From Hyphomicrobium sp. 99 (GTDB lineage Bacteria > Pseudomonadota > Alphaproteobacteria > Rhizobiales > Hyphomicrobiaceae): a DNA stretch of 64,000 nucleotides. Under the pieces are notes generated by a model, which saw nothing but the letters and a program-made list of their open reading frames with translations, was not told the origin of the DNA and did not search any database. Positions 8,394 through 17,414 of the stretch are shown here, in pieces; positions within the stretch are counted from its first letter, which is position 1; each line of letters begins with the position of its first letter. The translations under genes and the position numbers were made by a program. The DNA is taken from positions 2,367,545-2,431,544 of the forward strand of contig NZ_KQ031382.1 in the NCBI RefSeq assembly GCF_000384335.2, given 5' to 3'.

Positions 8394-9219
8394 AAGCCGT
8401 CGCAAGAGCTGGCTCGAAGCCGCGCATCTCGTCGCGAACATCATGATCGTGGCGCTGTTCCTGTTCCCCCTGGCGTGGATGATCCTCGGCGCCTTCAAGG
8501 CGCAAGCGGATCTCCTGTCTCCAAACCCCGTATGGTTTTTCACGCCGACGCTCGAGCATTGGCATTTCATTTTCGACAATTGGAATGTCGAACGGCATCT
8601 GGTGAACAGCGTCATCGTCAGCGTGGCAACGACGGCCCTCACGCTTCTGTTGGCTTTGCCTGCAGCCTATGGGCTTGCGCGATTTCCGATTAAAGGCAAA
8701 GACGCGATCACATTTGAGATCCTGAGTCTCAAGATGATCCCCCCGATCGCAGCGGTCGTCCCGCTGTTTATCTTGATGCGACAGGTCGGGCTCTACAATA
8801 CGCTGACGGTGCTCATCCTCCTCAACACAGCGTTCCAACTGCCTTTCGCCATTCTCGTTCTCAAATCTTTCGTTGAGGAAATCCCGCGCGAGATTGACGA
8901 GGCCGCGACGGTCGATGGTTGCCGCCCGTTTGGCGTGCTTTGGCGCGCCATCCTTCCGTTGTCTGTCCCGGGCCTGATTTGCTGCGCTGTGTTCGTATTC
9001 ATCTTCAGTTGGAACGAATTCATGATCGCCAATACACTCGTCGGTGGCGACTTGCGGCCGCTGCCGCCAATCGTCGGCTTGGCACTGACACATCGCGGAA
9101 TCCTCTGGGGACCAGCACTTGCGCTCGGCGTCGTTGTCCTGATTCCGGTCTTCGCTTTGACGTTCTCGCTATCGCGCTACATGGCGCGCGGGCTGACATT
9201 CGGAGCGGTCAAAGGATGA
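8386..9219 (+). CDS. ABC transporter permease, MalG/UgpE-type
   Basis: 277 residues, six membrane helices and an EAA loop (E-I-D-E-A-A-T-V-D-G) at about 165-175. The start at 8386 overlaps the stop of the previous permease by eight bases. It is the second channel subunit of the CUT1 importer. Its own stop overlaps the next gene by four bases. Confidence 0.93.
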   Translation: MDKSRRKSWLEAAHLVANIMIVALFLFPLAWMILGAFKAQADLLSPNPVWFFTPTLEHWHFIFDNWNVERHLVNSVIVSVATTALTLLLALPAAYGLARFPIKGKDAITFEILSLKMIPPIAAVVPLFILMRQVGLYNTLTVLILLNTAFQLPFAILVLKSFVEEIPREIDEAATVDGCRPFGVLWRAILPLSVPGLICCAVFVFIFSWNEFMIANTLVGGDLRPLPPIVGLALTHRGILWGPALALGVVVLIPVFALTFSLSRYMARGLTFGAVKG

Positions 9220-10031
9220 CAGAGGAGGAAACCCTCGCTGCGCTGCCGATCTGGCGCAGCACGCCGACCCTGGTGCCTTTGGAGAAAGGCCGAACCAACC
9301 GAAATTTCATCATCCGCCACGGCGATGACCGCTATTTCGGCCGCATGGGAATTGACTTGCCGCATCACGACGTGTCGCGCTCGAACGAGCAGGCATGTGC
9401 GAAAGTCGCGGCCGACTTAGGCGTCTCGCCGGACGTTCATTACGCCGACAACGGCATCCTGATCACCACCTTCGTCGATGGCGCCACCTTGTGCGCTGCC
9501 GATATGCATGACGGCGAAACGATTGACGCGATCGCCGCAGTTCTTCGCCGCCTTCATTCACGGCCCGCGCCTCGTGCGATCACGGCACGCTGCGGCGTTG
9601 CGATCTGCCGTAGCTATCTCGAAACGACGCCAGACGACGAGCTGCCCATACCGCGTGAGACGATCATCCGACGGTTGGGTGAGCCAAATGTCGATGGCGA
9701 TAGCCTCGTTCACACCGACATCATCCCAGAAAACTTGATGCGGACCACAAACGGTTTGATGCTGATCGACTGGGAATATTCCGGGCGCGGTGTCCCCGAA
9801 ATCGATCTCGCATCGGTCATCGCCAATGGCGATCTTACGCCGTCCGCAACACAGAGGCTGCTTGCCGCGTACGGGCCTCATCGCGCCGACGTGCTCGAAC
9901 AGCAGCGCGTAGCTCTCGTCGTACGCGAGGCCCTGTGGTGCCTTGCCCAACTCCGTCACGGCGGACCGCAGGGCGACATGGTCGCGTACACGAAGCACTG
10001 CCTCGACCGCATGCTGAGACTATTTTCATGA
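9216..10031 (+). CDS. Choline/ethanolamine-kinase-like (APH/LicA fold) phosphotransferase
   Basis: 271 residues. Brenner motif H166-T-D168-I-I-P-E-N173 and the metal-binding D185 in I-D-W-E-Y-S-G are intact; the W-E-Y-S-G and later P-E-I-D-L-A pattern is typical of the choline/ethanolamine kinase branch rather than of antibiotic kinases. ATG 9216 overlaps the permease stop (ATGA). Sitting between an importer and GlpA/B-like dehydrogenases, it probably phosphorylates the imported alcohol, a role glycerol kinase plays in glp operons. No FGGY kinase is present. The substrate is unknown. Confidence 0.82.
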   Translation: MTEEETLAALPIWRSTPTLVPLEKGRTNRNFIIRHGDDRYFGRMGIDLPHHDVSRSNEQACAKVAADLGVSPDVHYADNGILITTFVDGATLCAADMHDGETIDAIAAVLRRLHSRPAPRAITARCGVAICRSYLETTPDDELPIPRETIIRRLGEPNVDGDSLVHTDIIPENLMRTTNGLMLIDWEYSGRGVPEIDLASVIANGDLTPSATQRLLAAYGPHRADVLEQQRVALVVREALWCLAQLRHGGPQGDMVAYTKHCLDRMLRLFS

Positions 10032-11416
10032 GTGTACAGTTCGATATCGCGGTCATTGGCGCGGGAGTCGTCGGTTCGGCGATCGCCCGCGATCTATCCC
10101 GCTACGATTTGAAAGTCGTTCTCCTCGAAGCCAACACCGATCTTGGCGATGAGTCGAGCAAGGGCAACTCCGCGCTGATGACCGAGGGGCATGACACGCC
10201 TGCCGGCTCGCTCGAGCGCGATCTCGTCGTGCGCGGATACCAACGCTATATGACGGAAGCGCCGCAACTTGGCCTGCCGATGCGCAAGACCGGCGCCATC
10301 ATGCTGGCCTGGACAGACGAGCAGCGCGCGACCGTCGAGAAGCTTGTCGAGGAGGCCCACGGCGAAGGGTTTCACAACGTCCACTTGCTCGAAGGCGATG
10401 AAGTGGCGAGGCGTTGGCCACAGTTCCGCCCTGGCGTTCTTTGCGCGCAATGGATGCCGGATGAAATCATCGCCGATCCATTCTCGACGCCTTACGCCTA
10501 TGTTCTTGAGGCTGTCACCAACGGCGTAACGTTCTTGCGGCCGTGGCGCGTCTCGCGCGCCGAACGAAACGCTCATGGCTGGCGGTTGCGTAATGACCGA
10601 GGCGACGTTCTCGAAGCAGGTCTTGTCATCAATGCAGGCGGCATCCGCGCAGATATAGTCGAGGGCCTCGTTGGCCATTCCGATTTCGTGATGCGGCCGC
10701 GGCGCGGTCAGTACATTCTGCTCGACAAGCCGGCGCGCGCGATCCACGACATCATCGCGTATCCGACACCGACTCCGGCATCGCGCGGCATTCTGATATC
10801 GCCGACGATATTCGGCAACGTACTCGTCGGTCCGACAGCGGAAGAGGTCGAGGATCGCGACGACCGCGGAGTCACCGAAGTGGGGCTCCGAGCGTTACGG
10901 CAAGCAATCGACGACATGGTTCCCGCCCTGCGCGACATGCCGGTGAATACGATCTATGCCGGCATGCGGCCTGCGACGAACCACAGCGATTATCAAATCA
11001 TCCCGCGGTTCGGTGAGCGCTGGCTGACGGTTGCAGGAATTCGCTCGACAGGATTTTCAGGCGCCTTGGGTATCGCCGAATATGTGATGTCTCTCGTGTT
11101 CCCGAAAGTTTTCGATAAGCAGCCAACCAAGACCGTGCGCGGCGTACGCGTTCCGGATCTGTCGGAGACCAGCATTCGGCCGTGGGCCGATCCGGAGAAG
11201 ATCGCAACCGATCCGGCGTATGCGGATATGCTCTGCCATTGCGAACGGATCAGCGTCGGAGAAGTACGGGACGCACTCAACTCACCGGTCCCACCGGCAT
11301 CGATCAAAGCTCTAAAGCGACGTACGCGCGCAATGTTTGGCCGTTGCCAGGGATTCTATTGCGGCGCGCGCGTACAGGTCATGTTCGACGAAGCCAAGGT
11401 CAAACGCGATGCGTGA
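10028..11416 (+). CDS. GlpA-like FAD-dependent oxidoreductase with C-terminal BFD-type [2Fe-2S] domain
   Basis: 462 residues. A Rossmann motif G-A-G-V-V-G (about 11-16) opens a DAO-fold FAD domain similar to glycerol-3-phosphate and D-amino-acid dehydrogenases. The last 60 residues hold a BFD-like Fe-S domain with Cys pattern C-H-C-E-R-I and C-Q-G-F-Y-C-G. This DAO+BFD layout is that of anaerobic GlpA, though shorter than GlpA (about 540). ATG 10028 overlaps the kinase stop by four bases. Together with the next flavoprotein it probably forms a two-subunit dehydrogenase; a GlpC-type membrane anchor is absent. Confidence 0.85.
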   Translation: MSVQFDIAVIGAGVVGSAIARDLSRYDLKVVLLEANTDLGDESSKGNSALMTEGHDTPAGSLERDLVVRGYQRYMTEAPQLGLPMRKTGAIMLAWTDEQRATVEKLVEEAHGEGFHNVHLLEGDEVARRWPQFRPGVLCAQWMPDEIIADPFSTPYAYVLEAVTNGVTFLRPWRVSRAERNAHGWRLRNDRGDVLEAGLVINAGGIRADIVEGLVGHSDFVMRPRRGQYILLDKPARAIHDIIAYPTPTPASRGILISPTIFGNVLVGPTAEEVEDRDDRGVTEVGLRALRQAIDDMVPALRDMPVNTIYAGMRPATNHSDYQIIPRFGERWLTVAGIRSTGFSGALGIAEYVMSLVFPKVFDKQPTKTVRGVRVPDLSETSIRPWADPEKIATDPAYADMLCHCERISVGEVRDALNSPVPPASIKALKRRTRAMFGRCQGFYCGARVQVMFDEAKVKRDA

Positions 11417-12374
11417 TCCAGCGGTACTCATCGTCGGAGCTGGACCCGCAGGTCTGGCCGCGGCCGCCGAACTGATAAAACGCGGCGTGAACGACATCCT
11501 CGTCATCGATCGCGACGACGCGCCCGGCGGCCTGCCGCGCTTCTGCGCGCATCCCGGTTTCGGCATCGGCTATTCGGCAATTCCCCGATTTGGGCCTGAA
11601 TTTTCCTCGCGTCTCGTCCGCGCCGTCGAAGACAAAAACGTGCGCATCCTCTGCAGCACCACCATGACCGCCCTCGATAATGGTCCCGCTGTTTCGATCA
11701 CCGGGCCCGAATGCGGATATCGGATACTCAGGCCCCGCGCCGTCATTCTCGCCACCGGCATCCGCGAGGCAAACCGAGGCAACAGAATGGTGCCCGGAGA
11801 CCGACCGGAAGCTGGCGTTTTGACCACAGGGTTGCTTCAGCAGATGGTCGCGCGGAAGGTCCCGTTCCCCGCTGCAATGAAATCGATCGTCGTTGTAGGC
11901 ACCGAGCACGTATCGTTCTCGGCAATTTGGACCGCACGTCATGCCGGACTGAAAGTGCGCATGATGGTGGATGACCGCCCGCGGATCGGCTCTTTCCGTC
12001 CTGTTGGATGGCTCGCCCGAGCTATGGGCATCGATGTGCGCCTTGGCACGCGCGTCGCTGCGATCAAGGCGCGAAACAACCGCGTTTCAGGCGTCGTCAT
12101 CGATGGACCGCGCGGAACCGAAACGATCGCCTGTGATGGCGTCGTATTCACCGCCGGTTGGATCCCTGAAGTCGCTGCGGTCGCGACCGGCCCTGTCAAA
12201 GTCGATAGCCTCACCGGCGGTATCGCAGTCAACGGCAACGGACTGACGAACGTCGCCGGCGTCTTCGCCGCGGGCAATGTTCTTTATCCGCTCAAGGCAA
12301 GTGGCTCATGCGCGATACAGGGCCGGCACATTGGAGCAGCTGTCGCGAAGTATCTAAAATCTCAGACGGCATAG
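11409..12374 (+). CDS. GlpB/HcnB-like NAD(P)/FAD-dependent oxidoreductase
   Basis: 321 residues. FAD motif G-A-G-P-A-G-L-A-A-A-A near the N-terminus, a middle nucleotide-binding segment and the C-terminal G-V-F-A-A-G-N-V motif identify a pyridine nucleotide-disulfide-type flavoprotein without the redox C-x-x-C. Short forms like this act as the B subunit of GlpABC, opine and hydroxyproline dehydrogenases. The start overlaps the GlpA-like gene by eight bases. It is the last gene of the cassette and is followed by a strong hairpin. Confidence 0.82.
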   Translation: MRDPAVLIVGAGPAGLAAAAELIKRGVNDILVIDRDDAPGGLPRFCAHPGFGIGYSAIPRFGPEFSSRLVRAVEDKNVRILCSTTMTALDNGPAVSITGPECGYRILRPRAVILATGIREANRGNRMVPGDRPEAGVLTTGLLQQMVARKVPFPAAMKSIVVVGTEHVSFSAIWTARHAGLKVRMMVDDRPRIGSFRPVGWLARAMGIDVRLGTRVAAIKARNNRVSGVVIDGPRGTETIACDGVVFTAGWIPEVAAVATGPVKVDSLTGGIAVNGNGLTNVAGVFAAGNVLYPLKASGSCAIQGRHIGAAVAKYLKSQTA

Positions 12375-12410
12375 TACGCCGGACACGCGCGTGCCCGCCA
12401 AATACGAAAC

Positions 12411-12438
12411 GAGGCAAGTCTCAGCCGAGACTTGCCTC
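12411..12438. terminator. Bidirectional hairpin terminator
   Basis: A perfect 12-bp stem GAGGCAAGTCTC (12411-12422) / GAGACTTGCCTC (12427-12438) with a 4-base loop lies between the convergent flavoprotein and hupE genes. ATTCTT follows on the plus strand and GTTTCGTATTT on the minus strand, so it can serve both. Confidence 0.75.
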
Positions 12439-12454
12439 ATTCTTAAAGTCGGCC

Positions 12455-13078
12455 TCAGGACATCACGCCGAAAAGCAGTGACAAGCCCACCAATCCGCCG
12501 ATCACACCGGACACTCTCCTGAGCGTCAGCGCCATAGATGGTTTCAGCTGATCAACGTAGAGAGCCGAAACCATTCCCGTCACGTGCAGAAGCGAAGTCG
12601 CGGCAACGAACCCGACAGCATAGGGAAGAAAGGCGAAGCCCAGTCCAGCTCCCTCGTTCCCGTGGGCATGACCATGGAAAACCGCGAACAGTCCAACCAC
12701 AGCCATCGCCGCAACAGTCGGCAACCGAACGCCGATGGCCACCGCCGCACTCAAAGCAACGACGGACAAGCCGATCCCTTGTTCGACCATCGGCAGGGGC
12801 CATCCCTCGTAGCCGAGCAAACCACCAAACATCATCGCGGCGACGAAAGCCGTAGGCACAAGCCACCGTGCCGACCCGCCCATGTTGAACGCAAAGAATC
12901 CCACAGCCACCATCGCGATGATGTGGTCAATGCCGCTCATCGGATGCAGAAAACCCTGACTGAACGTATGAACGGCACCAATCCCGACGTGAGCCGAAGC
13001 GGGTAGCGCCGCCGCCAACATCAGGAGCGAGCCTGCGCCGAGGGCTTTTAGAACGTGCTGTGCGCGTGAAAATCTCAT
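12455..13078 (-). CDS. hupE: HupE/UreJ-family nickel permease
   Basis: 207 residues from ATG 13078, which has GGAG eight bases upstream. A signal-like first helix (ending A-S-A-H) is followed by about six membrane helices. Both family signatures are present: H-P-M-S-G-I-D-H in the first part and F-H-G-H-A-H-G-N-E in the middle, which bind Ni2+ in transit. HupE/UreJ proteins normally sit with hydrogenase or urease genes; here the gene is last in the guanidine-hydrolase operon, 12 bases after it, so it most likely supplies nickel to that enzyme. Confidence 0.9.
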   Translation of the reverse strand: MRFSRAQHVLKALGAGSLLMLAAALPASAHVGIGAVHTFSQGFLHPMSGIDHIIAMVAVGFFAFNMGGSARWLVPTAFVAAMMFGGLLGYEGWPLPMVEQGIGLSVVALSAAVAIGVRLPTVAAMAVVGLFAVFHGHAHGNEGAGLGFAFLPYAVGFVAATSLLHVTGMVSALYVDQLKPSMALTLRRVSGVIGGLVGLSLLFGVMS

Positions 13079-13089
13079 CGAATGCTCTC

Positions 13090-14319
13090 CTACTTCATGA
13101 CTCTGCTGCGATGGCCGAGCTTCCCGTTCGCCACCAGAGTTCCAAGCACATCGAGCACGACGCGGCATGCAAGCTGAGCCGTGTTGTCGTTGACGTCGTA
13201 CGGCGGCGACACCTCGACGACTTCCATGCCGCATAGGCCTTCCGCTGCAATCGTATGGATCATCTCGAATGCTTCGCGCGGCAGGAGACCGCCGGGCTCG
13301 GGCGAACCGGTTCCGGGAGCAAACCCCGGATCGATCGAGTCGATATCGAATGACAGGTAGACCGCCTTGCAGCCTTCCCATGCCATTTCGAGCGCGATTT
13401 CCGCAGCCTTCTTCGGACCAAAATGCTGCACGTCGTGCATCGTCAGCACGCTCGTTCCACGGCGCTTAGCGACAGCCGTTCCCGGGCGATTGCCGTACCA
13501 GCCGCCAATGCCGATCTGCACGAGATTTTTCGGATGGCAGTTCGGCAAGCCCACATCGTGCATGTGGCTATGGTCACGATGCGACGCGTGCGTCCCTTCG
13601 TTCGTCGTCCAGAACCAAGGCGTCGTGTGCATGCGCTCATCCATATCCTTCTCTTGAATATCGATGTGCCGGTCGATGTGAATGATGCCGACGTTGCCGT
13701 CGATATGCGGAGCAATGCCCCGCACGTTGGGGAAGCCCAAGCTATGATCGCCGCCGCAGATGATTGGGAAAACGCCCGACGTGTAGATGTGCGAAACGGC
13801 CTTTGTCACCTGGTCGAACGTCTTCTCGATATTGCCCGGAATGACAAAGATGTCCCCCGCATCGCAAAGATCGAGTTCTTCATAGATGTCGACGCCGCCA
13901 TCGAACCAGTAGCCGTCGTAAAGTGCCGATATCCGGCGAACAGCTTGCGGCCCAAAGCGTGTGCCGGGCCTGTAGGTCGTCGCCGAGTCGAATGGCGCGC
14001 CAACAAAAGCCGCCTCGTAGTTGCCGATCTTCCGAATGTCTTCGCAGTACGGCGCCTTCATGAAGGTGTTGATGCCCGCGAACGCCGGCTGGTGGCCACG
14101 GCTGAACAACGAGATATTGCGGTCGATGACGGAGTCAGCAGCTTCAAGCCCATATTGCAGTGATCGAGCGACTTCCTCGTCCTGCTTGGTCTGGGAGATG
14201 CGAGACAATGTCTCCATGCTCTTCGCACCATGCGTGTCTTCGCGCCGTACGCCGTGCGAATGGCCATGACGATGGGCGTGGGGAAAGTCGTGATCGTGAT
14301 CTTTAGGACTGCGCACCAT
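13090..14319 (-). CDS. gdmH: GdmH-type Ni-dependent guanidine hydrolase (arginase/ureohydrolase fold)
   Basis: 409 residues, longer than agmatinase (about 310) and like cyanobacterial GdmH (about 390). Ureohydrolase metal ligands are in place: H192 (G-G-D-H-S), D216-R-H218-I-D220 and F-D325-I-D327. The variant H-I-D-R-H-I-D (Arg where arginases have Ala), the following D-E-R-M-H-T-x-P-W-F and the E-P-G-G-L-L-P-R-E-A block match my recollection of Synechocystis GdmH rather than SpeB. Unusually there is a His-rich N-terminus (seven His in residues 8-22) and a second His-rich loop (His 244, 247, 250, 252, 254). GAGGTGA precedes ATG 14319. The enzyme should hydrolyse guanidine to urea and ammonia. 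Neighbouring importer and Ni permease genes support this; assignment is by motif, not by search. Confidence 0.85.
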   Translation of the reverse strand: MVRSPKDHDHDFPHAHRHGHSHGVRREDTHGAKSMETLSRISQTKQDEEVARSLQYGLEAADSVIDRNISLFSRGHQPAFAGINTFMKAPYCEDIRKIGNYEAAFVGAPFDSATTYRPGTRFGPQAVRRISALYDGYWFDGGVDIYEELDLCDAGDIFVIPGNIEKTFDQVTKAVSHIYTSGVFPIICGGDHSLGFPNVRGIAPHIDGNVGIIHIDRHIDIQEKDMDERMHTTPWFWTTNEGTHASHRDHSHMHDVGLPNCHPKNLVQIGIGGWYGNRPGTAVAKRRGTSVLTMHDVQHFGPKKAAEIALEMAWEGCKAVYLSFDIDSIDPGFAPGTGSPEPGGLLPREAFEMIHTIAAEGLCGMEVVEVSPPYDVNDNTAQLACRVVLDVLGTLVANGKLGHRSRVMK

Positions 14320-14382
14320 TTCGAAGTCACCTCTAATGTCAGATATCGAGTGAATTGCGGGAGTTCATGAGACCGGTGACCG

Positions 14383-15531
14383 CTATTGCGGGCCGAGTCT
14401 TCCGATCCATTTGTTCGAAGAGTATTTGGCCGCTAAGCCGTCAGCGGCGAGCGCGGAAAGAAGCGACGTATCGAACGCCTCGTTCGATTTGACTTTCTTT
14501 TGAGAAACCCCGGCCACGAAATACGTTTCGCTGAACAGATCCCAGGTCGACTCCGCGTAGCCTGCGACGCAATCGGGCCCGTTGAACAGTGAACCCCAAC
14601 CCTTGACGTCGGCCGGAGCGCGAGGAGCTTCTGCGGGCAGGCTTTCGCAGAGAGGCTTTCCACCCTCCAGGCCAAGCGCGCCCAAGTTCTGATTGATGTT
14701 GAGCATGATCGCGCCGTACTGGTTGAGCTTCACGTCGGCCACCGGCCACGAAAGACCGGCAGCGACGATCGCATCACCTTCCTCCGGATTCTCCTTCCAC
14801 CAATTGACCGCTTCGAACCACGCACGCAGCAGTTCCTTGGCAACCGCCGGTTTCTCGGCAAGCCACGCTTGGTTGCAGGCGATGGCATCGGAAATGAGCC
14901 CGCGCTCCCAAGTGCGGTCTGTAAGGCTCGATTTGAAGATCTTCGCCCCGTCGCGCTTCAACGACTGGGAGGCAAAGGGATCGTAATTGACGTCGATATC
15001 AATGCCGCCGCTCGCGAACGCAGCCGCGCTCTCCTGCGGAAGCATGACCGCGTGCTGCAGCTCCTTCACATCGATGCCCGCCCGCTTGAGCGTGAGCAGC
15101 ATCCACATATGGTTGAGGAACCCGTAGTCGGCGCCGAACTTCTTACCCTTGAAGTCCTCGACGGAATTGATGTCCTTCGTCACCACCATCTTGTCGAGGC
15201 CGTAGGACATATCCGAGAACGCAACGACCTTTACAGGAAGGTCTCCGGCACGCGCCAACACCATACTGTCCATGGTGTTGTTCATGCATTGAACCTGCCC
15301 CGACGTAATCGCGGCATTCTTTTCGGTGATGCCCTCGATGATCTTGACGTCGAGATTGATATTCTTGGCGAGGCCCTTCGCCTTGACGATGTACCATGGC
15401 GCATAGGGCGAAAACGATATGATAGCGACACTGACATTTTCGGCGGCGCTAACTCGATGTGCGGTGACCGGCGCCGAGACCGCCACCAAGCTGAGCGCAA
15501 GCAACGTGTTCGTGAACGACTTCTTTTTCAT
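14383..15531 (-). CDS. NitT/TauT-type periplasmic substrate-binding protein (putative guanidine-import component)
   Basis: 382 residues with a signal peptide (K-K-K at the N-terminus, cleavage near V-S-A, residue 29). The mature part belongs to the NMT1/TauA-SsuA group of binding proteins for nitrate, sulfonates, riboflavin and thiamine precursors. It is encoded 63 bases upstream of gdmH and downstream of its ATPase and permease, all on one strand. NitT/TauT-type importers are recurrent partners of guanidine genes, so guanidine or a guanidino compound is the likely ligand, an inference from context. Confidence 0.85.
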   Translation of the reverse strand: MKKKSFTNTLLALSLVAVSAPVTAHRVSAAENVSVAIISFSPYAPWYIVKAKGLAKNINLDVKIIEGITEKNAAITSGQVQCMNNTMDSMVLARAGDLPVKVVAFSDMSYGLDKMVVTKDINSVEDFKGKKFGADYGFLNHMWMLLTLKRAGIDVKELQHAVMLPQESAAAFASGGIDIDVNYDPFASQSLKRDGAKIFKSSLTDRTWERGLISDAIACNQAWLAEKPAVAKELLRAWFEAVNWWKENPEEGDAIVAAGLSWPVADVKLNQYGAIMLNINQNLGALGLEGGKPLCESLPAEAPRAPADVKGWGSLFNGPDCVAGYAESTWDLFSETYFVAGVSQKKVKSNEAFDTSLLSALAADGLAAKYSSNKWIGRLGPQ

Positions 15532-15590
15532 TTTTTGCCGTCTCCTGAACGATCTTCGATCCTTCGGTTCGTGTCGTCGAAGCGAATTGG

Positions 15591-16397
15591 CTATTTGATT
15601 TCCTCGCGCATCATCGCAAACAGCTGACGCTCGAGCTCCGCGTATCCGGGCAGATCCAGCAGCTCCTCTTTCTGCTTGATGCGCCGCCCGCCTTTGAACG
15701 TGAGTGGGATATCGGCTTTGATGCGGCCCGGCTGGCGACTGAAGAAGATGATCCGATCGGCCAGATAGATCGCTTCCTCGATATCGTGTGTGATTGCGAC
15801 GACCGTCTTCTTCTCACGCTCGATCAACTCGATCATGAGTTCCTGCATTTCCCAACGAACCTGAGCGTCCAACGCGCCGAACGGTTCATCCATCAGGATG
15901 ATCGCCGGATTTTGCGCCAGTGTTCGTGCGAGAGCGACACGCTGCTTCATGCCTCCGGACAAGCTACGCGGATAGGCGTCGGCAAAATTCTCGAGGTGCA
16001 CGAGCTTGAGAAAATTCATCGTGCGTTCACGCCGCTCTTCCGCCGGAACCTTGAGAATTTTCATCCCGTATTCGACGTTCTGCATGGCGGTCAGCCACGG
16101 AAACGATGTGTACGCCTGAAAAATCATCCCGCGATCAGGCCCCGGCCCCTGCACGTTCTTGCCGAACACTTCCAGCCGTCCGCGTGTGGGATATTCAAGA
16201 CCTGCAATGATGCGCAGCATGGTCGTCTTTCCACAGCCCGACGGACCAACGAAGGCTGTGATTTGATTTTCCTGCAGCTCGAACGATACGTCGTCGAGCG
16301 CCTTGAACGACCCGCCCAGATACTCCTTGCTGATGCGGGTTGCCTTGAGCGGGGGAACGTTTGTCACCGGCTTGAAATCCTTTGCGGCGATATTCAT
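15591..16397 (-). CDS. NitT/TauT-type ABC transporter ATPase
   Basis: 268 residues. Walker A G-P-S-G-C-G-K-T-T (about 51-59), Q-loop, signature L-S-G-G-M-K-Q-R and Walker B I-I-L-M-D-E-P-F-G-A-L-D are intact and match the SsuB/TauB/NrtD group. The gene starts one base after the permease stop and ends about 60 bases before the binding-protein gene. It powers the same importer. Confidence 0.93.
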   Translation of the reverse strand: MNIAAKDFKPVTNVPPLKATRISKEYLGGSFKALDDVSFELQENQITAFVGPSGCGKTTMLRIIAGLEYPTRGRLEVFGKNVQGPGPDRGMIFQAYTSFPWLTAMQNVEYGMKILKVPAEERRERTMNFLKLVHLENFADAYPRSLSGGMKQRVALARTLAQNPAIILMDEPFGALDAQVRWEMQELMIELIEREKKTVVAITHDIEEAIYLADRIIFFSRQPGRIKADIPLTFKGGRRIKQKEELLDLPGYAELERQLFAMMREEIK

Positions 16398-16398
16398 C

Positions 16399-17295
16399 TT
16401 ACGACCTCCGCTCGACGTTCCACGGGAACAGCGCGCGGCAAATGCCCCGGAAAATGAGGTCTGTCAGCAGACCCAACGCACCGATCGTGACAATGCCTGC
16501 CATGATCACGTCGACGTTGAGAAAACGTCCCGCACGCATCATCACGGCCCCGATCCCGTCCTGGGCACCAACGATTTCCGCAATGACAAGATAGGTCCAG
16601 CTCACCGCGATCATGTTGCGCATGGAGTCGAAGATCGCTGGAAGAGCCGCAGGGACGACGATTCCGCTCAGAATGACGCGGCGCGATGCGCCCATCGTCA
16701 ATCCAGCTTCCACAAACTCCTTCTGGATGGCCGTGGTGTTGTCCAGAACCAGTGAGATGAGGAAGAAGATGACGCCGATGAAGAGCAGCGCGATCTTTGC
16801 CTGGTCAGTGGGTCCAAACCAAACGAGCAGCAGCGGAATGAACGACGCCGCCGGCAGATATCGCCAGGCTGTCAATGTCGGATTGAAGAGCGCGCGAATG
16901 TTTCCGAAGCTTCCCATCAGAATGCCAATCGGCACAGCGATCGCGGAAGCCGCCAGGAAGCTGACGAAAATTCGCCAACAACTCACCGAGACGTCGTGGA
17001 GGAAGTTACGCTCGGCGAACAAGACGTAAAGCGCGGAGCCCACCTCACCGATCGAGGGAAAAAACTTGCGGGCTGATGCCGGCGTCAGATAGTGGCCGAG
17101 CTCCCACAAACCAAGGAACGCCATCGCTCCAACAAACGCCAGCACCGAAGCTCGCTGGGCACTCGGCTGCCTTCTGAACTCAAGAAATCTTTCTTTCGGC
17201 GGAATATAAATTGGCGCGGGTTCCATGGTCTCGCTTGGCAAATTTCCAAGCGAAACGAGAGAACCATCGCGCGATTTTGTGATCGCACCTTCCAA
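16399..17295 (-). CDS. NitT/TauT-type ABC transporter permease
   Basis: 298 residues from a TTG at 17295, chosen because GGGAGGT lies eight bases upstream; ATG 17226 further in has no such site and would remove the first 23 residues. About six membrane helices and the EAA-like loop (E-A-G-L-T-M-G-A-S) of SsuC/TauC permeases are present. First gene of the importer-gdmH-hupE operon, preceded by a LysR gene in the same direction. Confidence 0.9.
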   Translation of the reverse strand: MEGAITKSRDGSLVSLGNLPSETMEPAPIYIPPKERFLEFRRQPSAQRASVLAFVGAMAFLGLWELGHYLTPASARKFFPSIGEVGSALYVLFAERNFLHDVSVSCWRIFVSFLAASAIAVPIGILMGSFGNIRALFNPTLTAWRYLPAASFIPLLLVWFGPTDQAKIALLFIGVIFFLISLVLDNTTAIQKEFVEAGLTMGASRRVILSGIVVPAALPAIFDSMRNMIAVSWTYLVIAEIVGAQDGIGAVMMRAGRFLNVDVIMAGIVTIGALGLLTDLIFRGICRALFPWNVERRS

Positions 17296-17414
17296 GGCTC
17301 TACCTCCCGACAAAGACTGCAAAATCTAGCGTTTTGCTCGTTCTAAGTTGTCGTCATGAGGGTAGCGGCGCGGCCGTCTAATAAAACGCCCAAAATGGAA
17401 ATGGGAAGCATTGA

